In this document: piece by piece, positions 21,801 through 34,237 of the stretch | How positions within the stretch are numbered: the first letter of the stretch is position 1 | How the letters are laid out: every line of letters starts with the position of its first letter | Assembly (NCBI RefSeq): GCF_022539505.1 | Contig: NC_061513.1 | Coordinates: 176,668,017 to 176,732,016 of the forward strand | Length of the DNA stretch: 64,000 nucleotides | From: Lolium rigidum | Taxonomy: Eukaryota; Streptophyta; Magnoliopsida; Poales; Poaceae | Direction: 5' to 3' | The notes under the pieces: model-generated | Database searches by the model: none | What the model was told of the DNA's origin: nothing | The model's input: the letters and a program-made list of their open reading frames with translations, nothing else | Made by a program: the position numbers and the translations under genes

Positions 21801-24800
21801 GTATGTTTGCATAGTAGGAGTTGTTAAAATGGCAACACCAACCTGTACATTAACAGGATGGAGTCTATTGTGAATAACTGAATATAGGACATTATGCATT
21901 CTTGTAAAAGTGGGAAAATGAGTATACCTGGTAAAGAACTGCTACTGTAGGTATTTCACAGCCATAGAGAAACTTGATGTCCAACACTAGAAGTTCTTGA
22001 AGCCTGACACGTCCAGACGGAAAATGTGATAAAATGTATAATAGCATGATAAAAAAGTAATAATATGACAAATAACATTTTAAAAAATGCTCAGTAAACT
22101 TGAATCCTCCATAGTAAGCACAAATAACAATCAAAGGCGAATTACGTACAACACGGACAACTCCTCTAAGTTCGTAATGCCATAATCTGCATGGTCACAC
22201 AGTGGTACAGTAGTTCTTAATTAATCATTTCATTTACTATTATTCTGCCAATTTACCGAAGTAAAGGGGAAACAGAAAAGTAATGTACTATGTGGGGCAT
22301 GTCTGGAATAAAAATAATCCCCTCCCCCACCCCCAATTCCTGTACGAAGGAATCAGACGATTTCACATGTGCTATGTCATGAAAAACATTTATAAGAACA
22401 GTGGTTGGATGTTCAAATGGGATGATGCACGACGAAGAATGTGCAAGCTTTGTTTGGTAGCATAACTTGTCTTGATGAGTGGTGGTTGTAGTATCAGATG
22501 ACAGTTCACAACTTTATCCAGATTCCAGATAATAACTAGACAACTACAGTACCTGATGTTCAATTGTTCCTTCAGCTGTCCTTGATTGTCAAATGGTATA
22601 ACCTGGAAACAGCCAAGAAAATCTTTTATTTATTTTTCACAAAGGAGTTTTTTTCTATCTTTGCTTGACCTAGGATCTGAAGACAGGCCAAGCACTTTGG
22701 TCTCCCAGGTCTACACCACCAAAAGTGCATCCTGGTGGTACATTTTTCTCCATTTATAAAAGTTAGATACAGTAATTTCTTTCCTCAGAGATTTGGAGTA
22801 TATAAGGAACATCATTGAAAACTCATCAAAACAGAAAGATGTACAGATAACTTACCTTAAATAAGCCATCATATAGGTGGAGACCAATCAGTCGATGGTG
22901 AAGGTCAATTATTCCAATCTACATTTTAAGTAATACAATATAATTATGAACTGTGGAATAATAGTGGTACCTCAGAGAATACAACACATAATAAGTTCAC
23001 AATTCTAATAGGGTACTTATTATTTAACAACAGTTCTAAATATCTCGGCTTAGCAAAGTTAGCATTCACGACAATTAATTCCTTGGTGGTAAATTCCAAT
23101 AATCAAATAAATAATAAGCAAACAAGGTACTTATAAATAAGAACAAGGACTATATTCTGTACAACTTCACAGTAGAAATTAGAAAATTATGTTCCCGACC
23201 AATAAAACAGTTCCTACTTTTGTACATGTACAAGTCGAGATTTTTGCATTACCTGTCCATTGTCTGTAGGGCGTCCACCAAAATGAGAAGCATCTCCCCC
23301 AGATCTGCATATTCAAACTAATTATTTTCTGTGTTCACATTGATAGAAAGGTGTGATCGAAAAGTTGCTCCAGCTAAGCTAAGTAGGTTAGGAGTATGGA
23401 TGCATATTAGAAGCGATTTCAGTTAAATTCTATGAGAAGCTAAAGGAACTGGTTCAGATGGATTGACCTTCAGTTCATGCCTATTATATAAGTTTTTAGA
23501 TTCACCAAACTAACAGTTGCAGAACCTGGAATATAGCATGGCAGTCATATTAACACAAATCTACTCCTTCGCAAAAAAAAAAAAAAAAAAAAAAATCTAC
23601 TGATTGAATGGACTTAAGATAAGCATCATGATCATTGCTCTATATGTACAGAATGTGATGAATGAAGGTCTAAACCTTGTAAGAAGTTGTCTTCCATCCC
23701 AGTAAAGAATACAATATCTGTATCTTTCCATGCCAACGAAAAGAAAATCTTGAGCTTCACTCTGGGGATCAAAACAAGAAGAGCTAAAGATTTATACAAC
23801 ACAAATACATGAACTCTGTATGTATACTTCTCTGAAAGCTTAATATAATGCCGCGCAGATCTCCTGCGGGTTCTCAAAAAAAATACATGAACGCAAGGAG
23901 CAACTTTCAACCAGAGAAACAGAAAATAAACTCACATGAGAACGGAAGAGCTCAAGTGTTGCAATGGTTCCATACAATGGTACGTCAAACATAAGCTGGT
24001 AACCAAGAAGAAAGTATAACTGGTTAGCTCAAAACATGCCCACATGTTCTATATGAATACAAATAGCCACCATATAACAGTTAATAGCACATAGGATGCA
24101 ACAGAAGCATTGACATATCATGGAGGCAAATGGCTCTGACCTGAAGGCCTTGAGGTGTAAGCAAATAAATCTCGATACGGGTGCATTTCCTGAAAGTTTG
24201 TTGTGCAGGCATGCATCAGCACATATATTTCTCAAAAAGTATGTATGTTAATTTATTTTCTTTTTAAGAAGGTCAATTCCAATAATCAAATAAACAATAA
24301 GCAAGCAAGGTACTTATTTATTAACAACAGTTTTAAATATCTCGCCTTAGCATTCACAATGTTGTATAATTCTTGAGAGGAGTTACTCCGGTTCACGGCA
24401 TCACTGTCGCCACCATATATCTTGTTGCTATGAAGACATCAGTCCCCCCATTCCCCACCCCTGAATCAAGATTCCTACTGCTAGTTAATGCATATACCGC
24501 TTTGCAATTGCAAACTAACAAGGATACATGACAGGATAATGTAGGATTTGTATTCCAGGATGACTAAAATACGCTGATAAACTTGACGAATCCAAACGCA
24601 AGTACCCTGGTAGATTCAGGGAGAGAAAACAACAGTTACGCAAAAGAGAAAACTAAAGCTGCACATTGATTACGAAATTCTCAATAACAATCCACGACCA
24701 ATTCTACACCTCGGGTCGCCTGGGGAGTTTAGAATACCGAAACTGACCCACGAGGCCACGAATGGGGGCTTAATTTGATTTCTGAACGCCCGAGTCGAAA

Positions 24801-25217
24801 TTTCACACGGAAAATGCCACCCAATCCAACACGCGGCTTCTACTGTTTTTACAGGCAATTGATGATTTCTCAAAAAAAAAAAAATCAAGAGCACATCCAT
24901 CTCAGTGGAGTAAGACCGTCTTAGTGCGTAAGCAAACAAGCATGGATCGATCGATCGTTCCAGCAAGCATCGATGTGGGGACTAGGGTTTTAGCCGAGCA
25001 AACAAAAATCCCTAGGGCCCCGCTACGCGCCCCCCGCAGCCCTGGCCACCGCCGCAACCGGGCGAGCGGAGAACGCGCGGAGGCGGAGAAATGCGTTTGG
25101 TGGTGCTTACGCGACGATGAGGTTGATATGGTGGGGCGCGGTGAAGTTGCCGACGCAGGAGCGGGAGACGGCGGTGGATTTGTGCGCGGTCACCACGTAG
25201 TTCCATGCCGTCGCCAT
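15848..25217 (-). CDS. DDB1: DDB1-like protein (UV-damaged DNA-binding protein 1 paralogue), 1079 aa
   Basis: Nineteen exons (high to low): 25217-25111, 24189-24141, 23995-23936, 23761-23676, 23304-23253, 22918-22856, 22602-22553, 22003-21928, 21505-21302, 21194-21088, 20980-20872, 20582-20382, 20291-20076, 19943-19833, 18656-18384, 18304-18030, 17919-17571, 16826-16542, 16414-15848. The 3240 coding bases join in frame and every intron is GT-AG. The protein aligns end to end with plant DDB1: start [115 protein letters not shown], end [11 protein letters not shown]1 folds as three beta-propellers plus a helical C-terminus and bridges CUL4 to substrate receptors in a nuclear ubiquitin ligase. 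Length matches the family (about 1090). Many substitutions ([21 protein letters not shown] region, three residues shorter) mark it as a divergent paralogue rather than the conserved main copy. Introns hold a Stowaway MITE and other insertions. Confidence 0.93.
17370..17482. mobile_element. Stowaway MITE in intron 17 of the DDB1-like gene
   Basis: A 113-bp element with terminal inverted repeats CTCCCTCCGTTCCAAAATAA and its complement (TTATTTTGGAACGGAGGGAG), flanked by TA on both sides. These are the hallmarks of Tc1/mariner Stowaway MITEs. It is well preserved and lies away from the splice sites. Confidence 0.93.
18800..18880 (-). mobile_element. Possible non-LTR retrotransposon tail in intron 14
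   Basis: A T run followed by GACGAAAAGGCAGTTCAACG and CTGCTTTTCATTAATTT resembles the reverse-oriented A-tailed 3' end of grass LINE/SINE copies. The 5' border and target duplication are not resolved. Confidence 0.3.
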
Positions 25218-25480
25218 CGTCCCTCGCCGGTCTCCGAAGCAGCCGCGGCCGACGCAGCGCACCCGCACGGCCGCGCCGGAGAAGAGCGAGGAGCGAGGGA
25301 GCGAGAGCGAGAGCAGAGAGAGCGGTGTGGAGGTGGGTGTGTAGCAAGAGGAGGGATGCGGAGAGCGCGGCAGGTCGTCTTGTGGGTCAAGCTGGGCCGT
25401 AGTGCCTTCTTCCCCTTCTGGGTTGGGCTTGGCGTGTATCTGTGCGTCCGAATACTCCCTCATTCAGTCTCGGTTGCCAT
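25218..25480 (-). promoter_or_regulatory. 5' UTR and CpG-rich proximal promoter of the DDB1-like gene
   Basis: Upstream of the ATG on the minus strand lies a CT-rich leader (CTCTCTCTGCTCTCGCTCTC) in a strongly GC-rich block that extends into exon 1 and intron 1 (about 24960-25400). No clear TATA box is seen, which fits a housekeeping-type promoter. The 196-codon plus-strand frame at 24924-25514 is a shadow of this composition. Confidence 0.55.
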
Positions 25481-25554
25481 TTCTAAAAAAATAAAAGTCT
25501 CGGTTGCCCTATAATCATCCTTTCCCAGATTTTTTTTAAATATCATCCTTTCTT

Positions 25555-26223
25555 TTTTGCGAGAAATCCACCGATCTATTAATAATCATCAACAGTAGTA
25601 CAAATAACCTAAAAAGTAAAGAAAATTACAAATTGGTATTCGGACCACCTAGCGACGACTACAAACACTAGCACGAGCCGAAGGCGCGCCGCTGTCCTCG
25701 CCCCTCCATTGCCGGAGTCAGGCAAAGCTTGTCGTAGTAGAGCTTGGTGTAGTAGACAGACGGAAAGTCGTCGTGCTAAGGTCCCAAAGGACCAGCGCAC
25801 CAGAGTAGCAACCATCGCTTATGATGACAACCGTAGCTCGGAAGAGACTATCATGAAACCACACCAACAAACATGAAAACCGATCGGATCCCACCAGATC
25901 CGACGGGCACACAACTTCACGCGCCCTCCGACAGCGCTAGATGCACCACCGGAGCGAGGATAGGGCGGGGAGGACCTTATTCTGACTTCAAGATGTAGCC
26001 GCCGCCTCACCATCCCAAAAAAGAGACTGAAAAGCAAACTAAATTAAGAACAAAAACTCTCCGCCGGCGAGGGACCGTGGTCCACCACACCTCCAAGGCC
26101 CCAAGGCCACCAGAGGCGGAGCGGACCAACGGTATCGCCGGCGAGGAGGACGGAACCCTAGATTGGTTTTTTGCCTTTTTCCGCCGCCTCCTGGGTTCCC
26201 TTGGCACCGTACCGGTTCATGAC
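25555..26223 (-). mobile_element. Truncated LINE-like retrotransposon with 19-bp target duplication
   Basis: The insert is flanked by TTAAATATCATCCTTTCTT at 25536-25554 and again at 26224-26242. Its left end is a short T run (A tail on the minus strand) followed by GCGAGAAATCCACCGATCTA. The body is GC-rich and without an open frame, consistent with a 5'-truncated non-LTR element. Long duplications of this sort and an A tail are typical of target-primed insertion. Confidence 0.8.
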
Positions 26224-26242
26224 TTAAATATCATCCTTTCTT

Positions 26243-26775
26243 GAATCGCTAGAAAAAATAACGGTTTGCTAATTCTCATCCTACTGAAAATTAACTTAAT
26301 TCTCAGACTTCTGAATCGCTAGATTGCGCCGTGATTACTTCTAGCCATGAGTTGTAATTAAGATTTTTCCAATTGCTCCTGGCTAAGATTATTGTATTTG
26401 CACATGAGTTGCATCCGAAAAAAAAGTTGCAAACCCGAGAAAAAAATTGTCAGACAAAAACAACAACCTCACAACAAACCCTCTTGTTGAGAAACTAGTC
26501 AAGAGGTGAGGATGCAAGGCACGGAGCTTCGATGGCCATGTCCACGACGTTGTGGCACCCTAGACTCACCACTTCTACATGACTGCTCCGACGAGTTCAC
26601 TTATACACCTAGGAGAGATGGCAAGCCAAGAGGGGCCTAGCACAGTCAAGTGGAAGGCGCCAGACCAAAACCGAGCGAAGGGTTTGCCTCCGAAGTGCCA
26701 CGAAGAAGGTACGTTGCACTCTTCGAAACACATGTCCTACAACAAGTCCAACATCATCCCACTACCACACCTTAT
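26243..26775. other. Unassigned DNA between the LINE insert and solo LTR A
   Basis: AT-rich at first, with TTGCAACTC/ATGAGTTGCA motifs seen in old grass MITEs, then more GC-rich. It ends at CTTAT, the target duplication of solo LTR A, and continues at 61857 (GAGACCCAGGTCACC). No gene recognised across the joined flank. Confidence 0.4.
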
Positions 26776-28909
26776 TGAAAGTGCATGGAGCCCCCATGTG
26801 TGGTTTTGGTAATTAATGACAATCCCTATGGACTAATGTTTGCATTGAGTTCTATTTGTAGGAGTTGTTCATAGGCAATGCTTGAATCGTATGTTGGCTT
26901 CAAGATTGCAATAAGAAGCAAATGAAGAAGATCAAGTGTCAAGTGTCAAGTATGTCTTGAAGATGAAGATGAAGTGAGCTCTCAAGGTTAACTTCAAGAC
27001 ATCAAAGAAATGAAGTGCAAGTTCAAGATGAGCCAACTTGAAGAGATCATATGCTTGAAGCTTGCCATGAAGAAATGAAGTGCAAGTTTAAGATGAGCCA
27101 ACTCAAAGAGATCATAAGCTTGAAGCTTGCCATGAAGAAATAAAGTGCAAGATCAAGATGAGCCAACTTGAAGAGATCATCTGCTTGAAGCTTGCCATGA
27201 AGAAATGAAGTGCAAGCTCAAGATGAGCCATCTCGAAGAGATCCTTTGCTTGACTCTTGTCATCCATATGGTGATCATGGATATGTGAAGATGCGCCAAA
27301 GAACAAGCTCTCCCATGGTGGATTATGGGGGAGCAATCCACAAGACTTCGTCAAGCAAGCACAATCAAGAAAGGCGTTCCATCTTGTTGAGGTCAAGATC
27401 GTCATCATCGAGCTCAAGTGTAATGCGCAAGTATAAGGTTTGTTCTTGATAGGGTTTCTTTCTCACCGGTCTCATAGTGTAGTTGGAGACAGGTTTACAG
27501 TTTAGTTGCTGTACTATCAAGAGGGCTCTCGAGTGAGTAACTCGATCGTATCCTTCGGAGAGCTCAAATCTTTGCATCCTTGCATCATCTTTCTTGGTTG
27601 TTATTTGGATCTTATCCATGTGATGTTTTAGAGCTTGTGCTTATTCTCATGACAAGCTCTAGTTCATCAAGAATGGTTTTTGCACGGGCAACTTGTTGCA
27701 TTTTCAAGGTTGGAGGTTTTTACCGGTATGTCTTTTTTAGATAGGTCAAACCTTTCATCATTTGTTTCTATCCTACACTTTTGGATTATGATGGTTCCCT
27801 GCATGATCTTGTAGAGCTTGTTCCTAGCTTTAAAACAAGCCCAAGATCATCAAAATCGGAATCCGGATGCTAAAGTTATGCCCGTTTCAGTTTGATGTTT
27901 CTTCCAGTTTTCAGAGGGGCGGATATTCCAGCACAAGTTTGGGGCGGATAATCCGGCCCCCCCGAAAAGTCCGGCCTCTGGGAAAATCCGGCCAAATATC
28001 CGGCCCCCATCCTGGGGCATGTTTTTTCTGGTCCTTTGTCGTTTTTCGGATATTCTGCAAATATCCGGCCCGAAAAATCCGGCCTGAGCATACCCAAACG
28101 GTCATATTTTGATGGGAGAGGGTATTTAAGCCCCCCTTCTTCCTCCTTGGGCTGTTACCTCTTCCCCTTTGTGCTCTCCACCATTGTTGACCTTGAGAGC
28201 TTCCCTTTCCCTCTACTCCTCCTATGCTTCTTGAATCTTTTTGAAGGAAAAGGAAGAGGAGATCTAGATGTACATTCCTACCAATCAAATCCCTCTCTTT
28301 GTGAGGGGAATCCACTAGATCTAGATCTTGGAGAAATTTGGTGTTCCTCCTCTTATTTGTTCTTACTCTCTTATTCCCCCAATAGCTTTTGTAGCTTTGT
28401 TGGAATTTGAGAGAGAAGGACTTGAGCATCTTTGTGGTGTTCTTGCCATTGCATTTGGTGCATCGGTTTGAGTTCTCCACGGTGATTCGTGGTGGTGAAA
28501 GCAAGAAGGTTGTTACTCTTGGGTTCTTGGAACCCTAGCCGGATTCTAGGCCTTTGTGGCGATTTGTTGGGAGCCTCCAATTAAGTTGCGGAAGTGTGCC
28601 CCAACCTTTGTGTAAGGCCCGGTTTCCGCCTCGAAGGAAATCCCTTAGTGGAACCGTGACTTAGGCCTTTGTGGCGAGGGTCACCGGAGATTTTGGTGAG
28701 GCGCCTTCGTGGCGTTCGGTGTGTGGTGTGAGTACCACATCTTGGGGTGAGGCCTTTGTGGCGTTGGTGTGCATCGAGCAACCACATCTCAAGGTGAGCC
28801 TCTTGTGGCGTTCGGGAGCACTAAGCCACCGCACCTCTCCACCGGAGATTAGCACTCGCAAGAGTGTGAAATTCGGGATAAATCATCGTCTCCCGCGTGC
28901 CTCGGTTAT
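26776..28909 (+). mobile_element. Solo LTR A, left part
   Basis: It starts TGAAAGTGCATGGAGCCCCC, preceded by CTTAT, and contains a TATTTAAG promoter-like box at 28122-28129. It is cut at GTTAT (28905-28909) by element B; the remaining about 300 bp resume at 61556 and end CCTTTCA before a second CTTAT (61852-61856). Only one LTR lies between the duplications, so this is a solo LTR formed by LTR-LTR recombination. The GAAGTGCAAG/GATGAGCCAAC repeats at 26990-27240 are internal to the LTR. Confidence 0.85.
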
Positions 28910-31900
28910 TGTCACATCCCGAAATTTTCTAAATTTTGGAACGTCAAATAAAAATAAATTTAATGCTTGATTGAACTTGATTGGAAATTCACAAGAAATT
29001 AAAACTTTTTGAACTTATTTAAAAGTATTTTCCAAAAATGAGGTTTACAAAGACTTTTGGTTTCAAAGTATTTTTCAAAATGAAACGAACCCTTGCTTAC
29101 AAAGTTTTTAAATCTTTAATGGGTTTCTATTTAAGAAAATAAAACTATAGAAAACTATATTTGTAAAATATTGCCAAAGTAGCAATTAGGCCAAGTGCAT
29201 ATAATTATTATTTTATTTTCACAAATGGATTTTAAAAAGATTCCTTGTTGTCCTAAAACACTATTTTGATTTTTACAAATGATTACAAACTTGTTTGGTA
29301 TGCGTATATTGAAACTATTCACACATAGTCATAATGTCATAGTAGTAATAAAATGATAAAAAGATAATAATTTATTAAATTTAAATCTTTATGTTATCCT
29401 ATACTGAGCAAAATAATTTTACAAACTCGTAGAAATTCGTTTCACTCAAATCGAAATTATGGAACTAGTTTTATAAAAATAACAAGTAAAGAGAAAAAGA
29501 AAAGGAAAAAAAAAAGAGAAAACGGGCCGGCCAGCCGGACCGACCGGCCCAGCAGGGCAGGCCGAGCCCAGCTGGACCGAGCCACCGAAGGAGTTGGTCG
29601 TGTCTACCATGAAAGCACGCATAAATTTGGTTTTATCCAAACTTGTCTCCACTTAAATGTACTTTTCTTGATCTACACAACTCCAAATTCAGATCCGTTT
29701 ATTTCCACGCGTTTATAACTTTGAGACTCACCTTTTTCACCGACCTATGCTCTATATAAAGTCAACATCACGTCGCGTCGCAGTTTCGTTTTTCGTTTCC
29801 TCCTCTCGAAACCCTACATCAACGAAATCTTAACTCGTTGTTTTGACCACCAAAACCACCTCAAATCGCTGCGGGCTCTACACGAAAGTTGTAGATCTCG
29901 TCGAGATCTTTCAATCCCGACCAATCTCATCTCTTTTCGTCCACCATACACGGATAATTTCGCATCGCAAGGCGTCAGATCTGACAAAGGGATTTTTCAA
30001 TTAGTTCGTGCTCGTTCCACGAAATCCAATTTCCTTTGGTGAGTATGTAGATCTGATCATTCTCTACAACTTTCATGTTGCAAGTTTTTCGGTTTAAAGT
30101 ACCAATTTATCGCTCATCTACTGATCTATTTCGAGTCAACCAGAGCCAAATCGAGTTTCAAAACGATCTCGAATCGTCATGACTTCAACACGGAAGTTGT
30201 TTCTCTCGTCGAGGTCTTTCAATTGCTGTAAGTCTCATCTTGTTTCGTTCACCGAGCAAGGAGAAAAACGTATTACAAGATTCAGATCTTATAAGGTATA
30301 ACCCAGATCTTGTCAAACTCATTATACCATTGTAAAAAGTAATTTGTGCGTTAGATAGATCTATTAATTCTATACAACTTTGATGTAGAAAGTTTTTCCA
30401 TCTAGTAATTTTTCTGTCAACCTTTATGACATCAGCATAGTCAACTTAGTCTAGTCAAAATCAAACTACAGTCAGCGATCGGCGATACGATCAGTAAGTA
30501 CGATCAGCGATACAGATCAGCAGATACGATCGGCGGTACAGTCAGCAGTCAACTATACAGTTAGCAGTACAGTCAGCGTCTCAGTCAAACTCGGTCAAAC
30601 TCGTTTTAAATTTAAATTTTAAATGTCAGATTATGTGTCCAACTTAGAAATTCATTATAAAATCATCCAGAGGTCCAAAATTTGCAAATTTTATATCGTT
30701 GGAAAGCCTATAACCTGTAGAATCCAAATATGCAAGAATAATGTATATGTTATGTAATAGTTTTCGAATCATAATTCAAATGATTTAATTAATCCCTTTT
30801 CACTATAAAAATTATATCAAATAATCTACTGGTCCAAAATTAACAATTTTGTAGTCTCTGGAATCCTTAGAACATGTGGAACATTATGGAATCGGAAAAT
30901 ATCAAAGTTGTTATGTGCACAAACTTGATGCATTCAAATTCATTCAAATCACTATTCTGATCATAACTTGAGTTCTAAAAATTATTTCGGAGTGAACCTA
31001 ATTGCATAAGTCTTGTTTTACAGTACTTCATCCAATAGCACCACCATTCAAATATCTTTGAATCACTTCGCAAATACTCAAGTTCAAATATGAGAATTTG
31101 AGTATGTATCCGTTATTGTTTCCTATGATCCTTTCTCAACATGATTCTTTTGTGAAGATGAAACTTATGATCACATCCACACACACCAATACCACTAGAC
31201 ACTCTATCTTGAATCAATATCGTGTCTATCCAAATTGTTTTTCATTCACTCCTTTAACTAATTTAAAACTATTCAACTTACAAATGAGTAATTTGAGTAA
31301 TTCATATGTCATTAGTTCATACCCAAGCCTATGTGTAATTCATACTATTTTGAGTAATTGTTGTCACACTTATTCAGTAGTATTGTTGTTGCACTATTTG
31401 TCACTTATGTGATTCAATTCGCATAAGCCGTTCCGAATTCTTTTCATGCTTTTGTAAAGCATAAATATTCTTCATTTTATCATGTGACTTTCCGTCCAAA
31501 ATCTCACCGCCATATCTTGCAAGCCAAACCTCATACCACACCTTAGTACCATAGAGCGATTTCCGATTGTTGCCTTGTTTGATTTTGTTGTTGTTGTATG
31601 GTGTGTTTATGTTGTGCTATATTTCATGTTATAGTTTGTACGGAGAGGCACGTATTTTGATTAAGAGAAGTGAACGCGCTTCGACTACCAAAAAGGCAAG
31701 TGATACTCAAATTCCTACTTATTTTGATTATGCATTAGTGTTTTCAAACTAGTATGCATGGTAGGATTTTGTTTTCGAAAATTATGCTATGCCTATTAAA
31801 TCCTAGTAGTGTGTAGCCACCCTTGAACCATTGCTAGTATTCTTAGTATGCTTAGCAATAACAAAATGACATTGCTGTTTTGATTATTCTGGATTGTGAT

Positions 31901-33006
31901 CCTTGGAAATTAAAATTAACAACATTAATGAAACACCTGGGTGGAATTGATGTGGTTTTGGATTATGTTGAGTGGCTACTCAGGACCACATTGTGGTTGT
32001 CATCGCCTGAGGGTGCACTTGAGGATGGCCACTCAGGATTAAAGAGATTATTATGTCGTCCATGTTTTAGATAGCTTCCAGTGCAACCACAATACAATAT
32101 GGGCTCTGTCTTGGCTAAGTACGTAGTGGAAAACCTCGCCTAGGGTACCGCCAGTGGGGGGAATCTGGGTACGGGTGGATCCGGTAGGTGGAGGGGCTAC
32201 TAAGGAAAAGCTTTGTAGTGACCTCGTCCTGGCCTTAATGAAGATGAAGAATTTTGGCAAAAAGGCTTGGTTGCGAATTGTGGGTAAAGAGCGCAACCTC
32301 TCGAGAGTTAAACCTAAGATCTTAGCCGTGTCCCCGGTTACGGACAATTTGAGCTTTCTAGGCAGGGAATGTACGGAGGAATCTCATCATCTTTTCTGAA
32401 TGTATTTAAAATTTTGTATCAACCTTTGAAAACTCATGGGAGATGTAACCATGTGATTATTCTAAAACCCATGGAGGATTTTTCCATGGTGTGATTTCAT
32501 AATGTCATTCAAAGATTTTCAAAATGTTTTGTTTTAAATAAAATGTAGGATAAAATTGGCTTTATGCAAATTTGCCTAAACTCCACTAGCCAAATATCAT
32601 GTATATAGTCATGCCTAAAACTGCCACCATATAAGTGTCTTTTGTCAGTACATCATTGTACTGACCTCCACTCGTGGGGCTGCATATTCAAACGTGCAGG
32701 ATTTTCTGAGGAGAAGTACGTGGTAGGATCTCGAGTCTACATTCCAACATGATCTGCTCGTGGCACATGAAGATGATGAAGGCTCATTGATGATATACAT
32801 TTCCGCTGTGTTTATTCCGAACATTGTTGAGCTGGTCCATGTGACTATGCAATTTGTAAGGTTTTATTGTACCCTCTGGAGCAGCGATGTAGTAATTTGA
32901 TACTATTGCAATGATTACTATATTTTGTAATGTGTGTGCTATCAGTGATCCCGGGAATAGCACTATACACAGGTATCCTGCCTTTATTAAAAGGTAGGGT
33001 GCTACA
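28910..33006 (+). repeat. 5' LTR of element B (4.1 kb)
   Basis: It begins TGTCACATCCCG and ends GTGCTACA. A TATATAAA at 29753-29760 with a following CT-rich segment is the likely promoter. It includes a CAGTCAGCAGT-type short repeat at 30470-30590. No long open frame. Confidence 0.88.
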
Positions 33007-33009
33007 GAA

Positions 33010-33021
33010 TGGTATCAGAGC
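33010..33021 (+). promoter_or_regulatory. Primer-binding site of element B
   Basis: TGGTATCAGAGC lies three bases after the 5' LTR, complementary to initiator tRNA-Met, and fixes the plus orientation. Confidence 0.88.
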
Positions 33022-34237
33022 ATAGTGTTGCCTGTAGGATCGAGACCCTAAGTTTGGATTAGAAATAGGAAGACCCTAGGATGAAAATTTGTCTAATCCT
33101 ATTTCAATTAAAAAATGTGTGCTTTGTGAAATCCTAGTATTCTCCTCTATTCCATCTTCAAAATTGTTTTCCTCTCACATTAGATCACCACCTTATCAAA
33201 ACTATCAACAAAGACTAATGATGACCATGCCCCTGAAGCATGAAGAATGATGATTCATGTGATGTTCTCTGACTCAACAAATGAAGAACTTGAAGGAAGA
33301 CTTCGATGCAGACTGCACAACACACGAAGATACACCGAAGGACTAGAATAGAAACATGATGCATCCAATATAGAAATAGACTAGACCACCATTAGTTCTC
33401 TTTTAGCGAACCAACGGTAGAGTAACAAAGTAATGATCTTACCAAATTGAGGTATGACCATACTAGTTTGTTTGTGGTTTGAAACATATTGCTTGATGCT
33501 TGTTAGATGTTGTTTGTAAGATGATTTGCTTCGATTTGCTATGTTTGGGTAGAAATCTTCTATAGAATCTTTCTATCTATTTTCCTCTATACCCAATGAT
33601 ACGTCTCAAACGTATCTATAATTTCTGATGTTCCATGCTAGTTTTATGACAATACCTACATGTTTTGTTCACACCTTATATCGTTTTGATGCATTTTCCG
33701 AAACTAACCTATTGACGAGATGCCGAAGGGCCAGTTGCTGTTTTCTGCTGTTTTTGGTTTCAGAAATCCTAGTACGGAAATATTCTCGGAATCGGACGAA
33801 ATCAATGCCCAGCATCCTATTTTTCCACGAAGCTTCCAGAACACCCGAGAGCCAGCAGAGGAGGGCCACAGGGCCACCAGATGACAGGGTGGCGCGGCCA
33901 GGGCCTGGGCCGCGCCCCCCTATTGTGTCACCACCCCGTCAGCCCTCCGACTCCGCCTCTTCGCTTATTTGAAGGTCCCTGACCTAAAACATCGAGACGG
34001 AAAAGCCACGGTACGAGAAACCTTCCAGAGCCGCCGCCATCGCGAAGCCAAGATCTGGGGGACAGGAGTCTCTGTTCCGGCACGCCGCCGGGACGGGGAA
34101 GTGCCCCCGGAAGGCATCTCCATCGACACCACCGCCATCTTCATCACCGCTGCTGTCTCCCATGAGGAGGGAGTAGTTCTCCCTCGAGGCTAAGGGCTGT
34201 ACCGGTAGCTATGTGGTTAATCTCTCTCCTATGTACT

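Noticed and set aside
24924..25514. 196-codon plus-strand frame opposite DDB1-like exon 1
   Set aside because: Composition-driven shadow of the GC-rich exon and promoter; the minus strand encodes the recognised DDB1 N-terminus.
33628..33972. Open frames repeated at 33628-33972 and 43554-43859
   Set aside because: They are the same part of the two C LTRs, not a gene pair.
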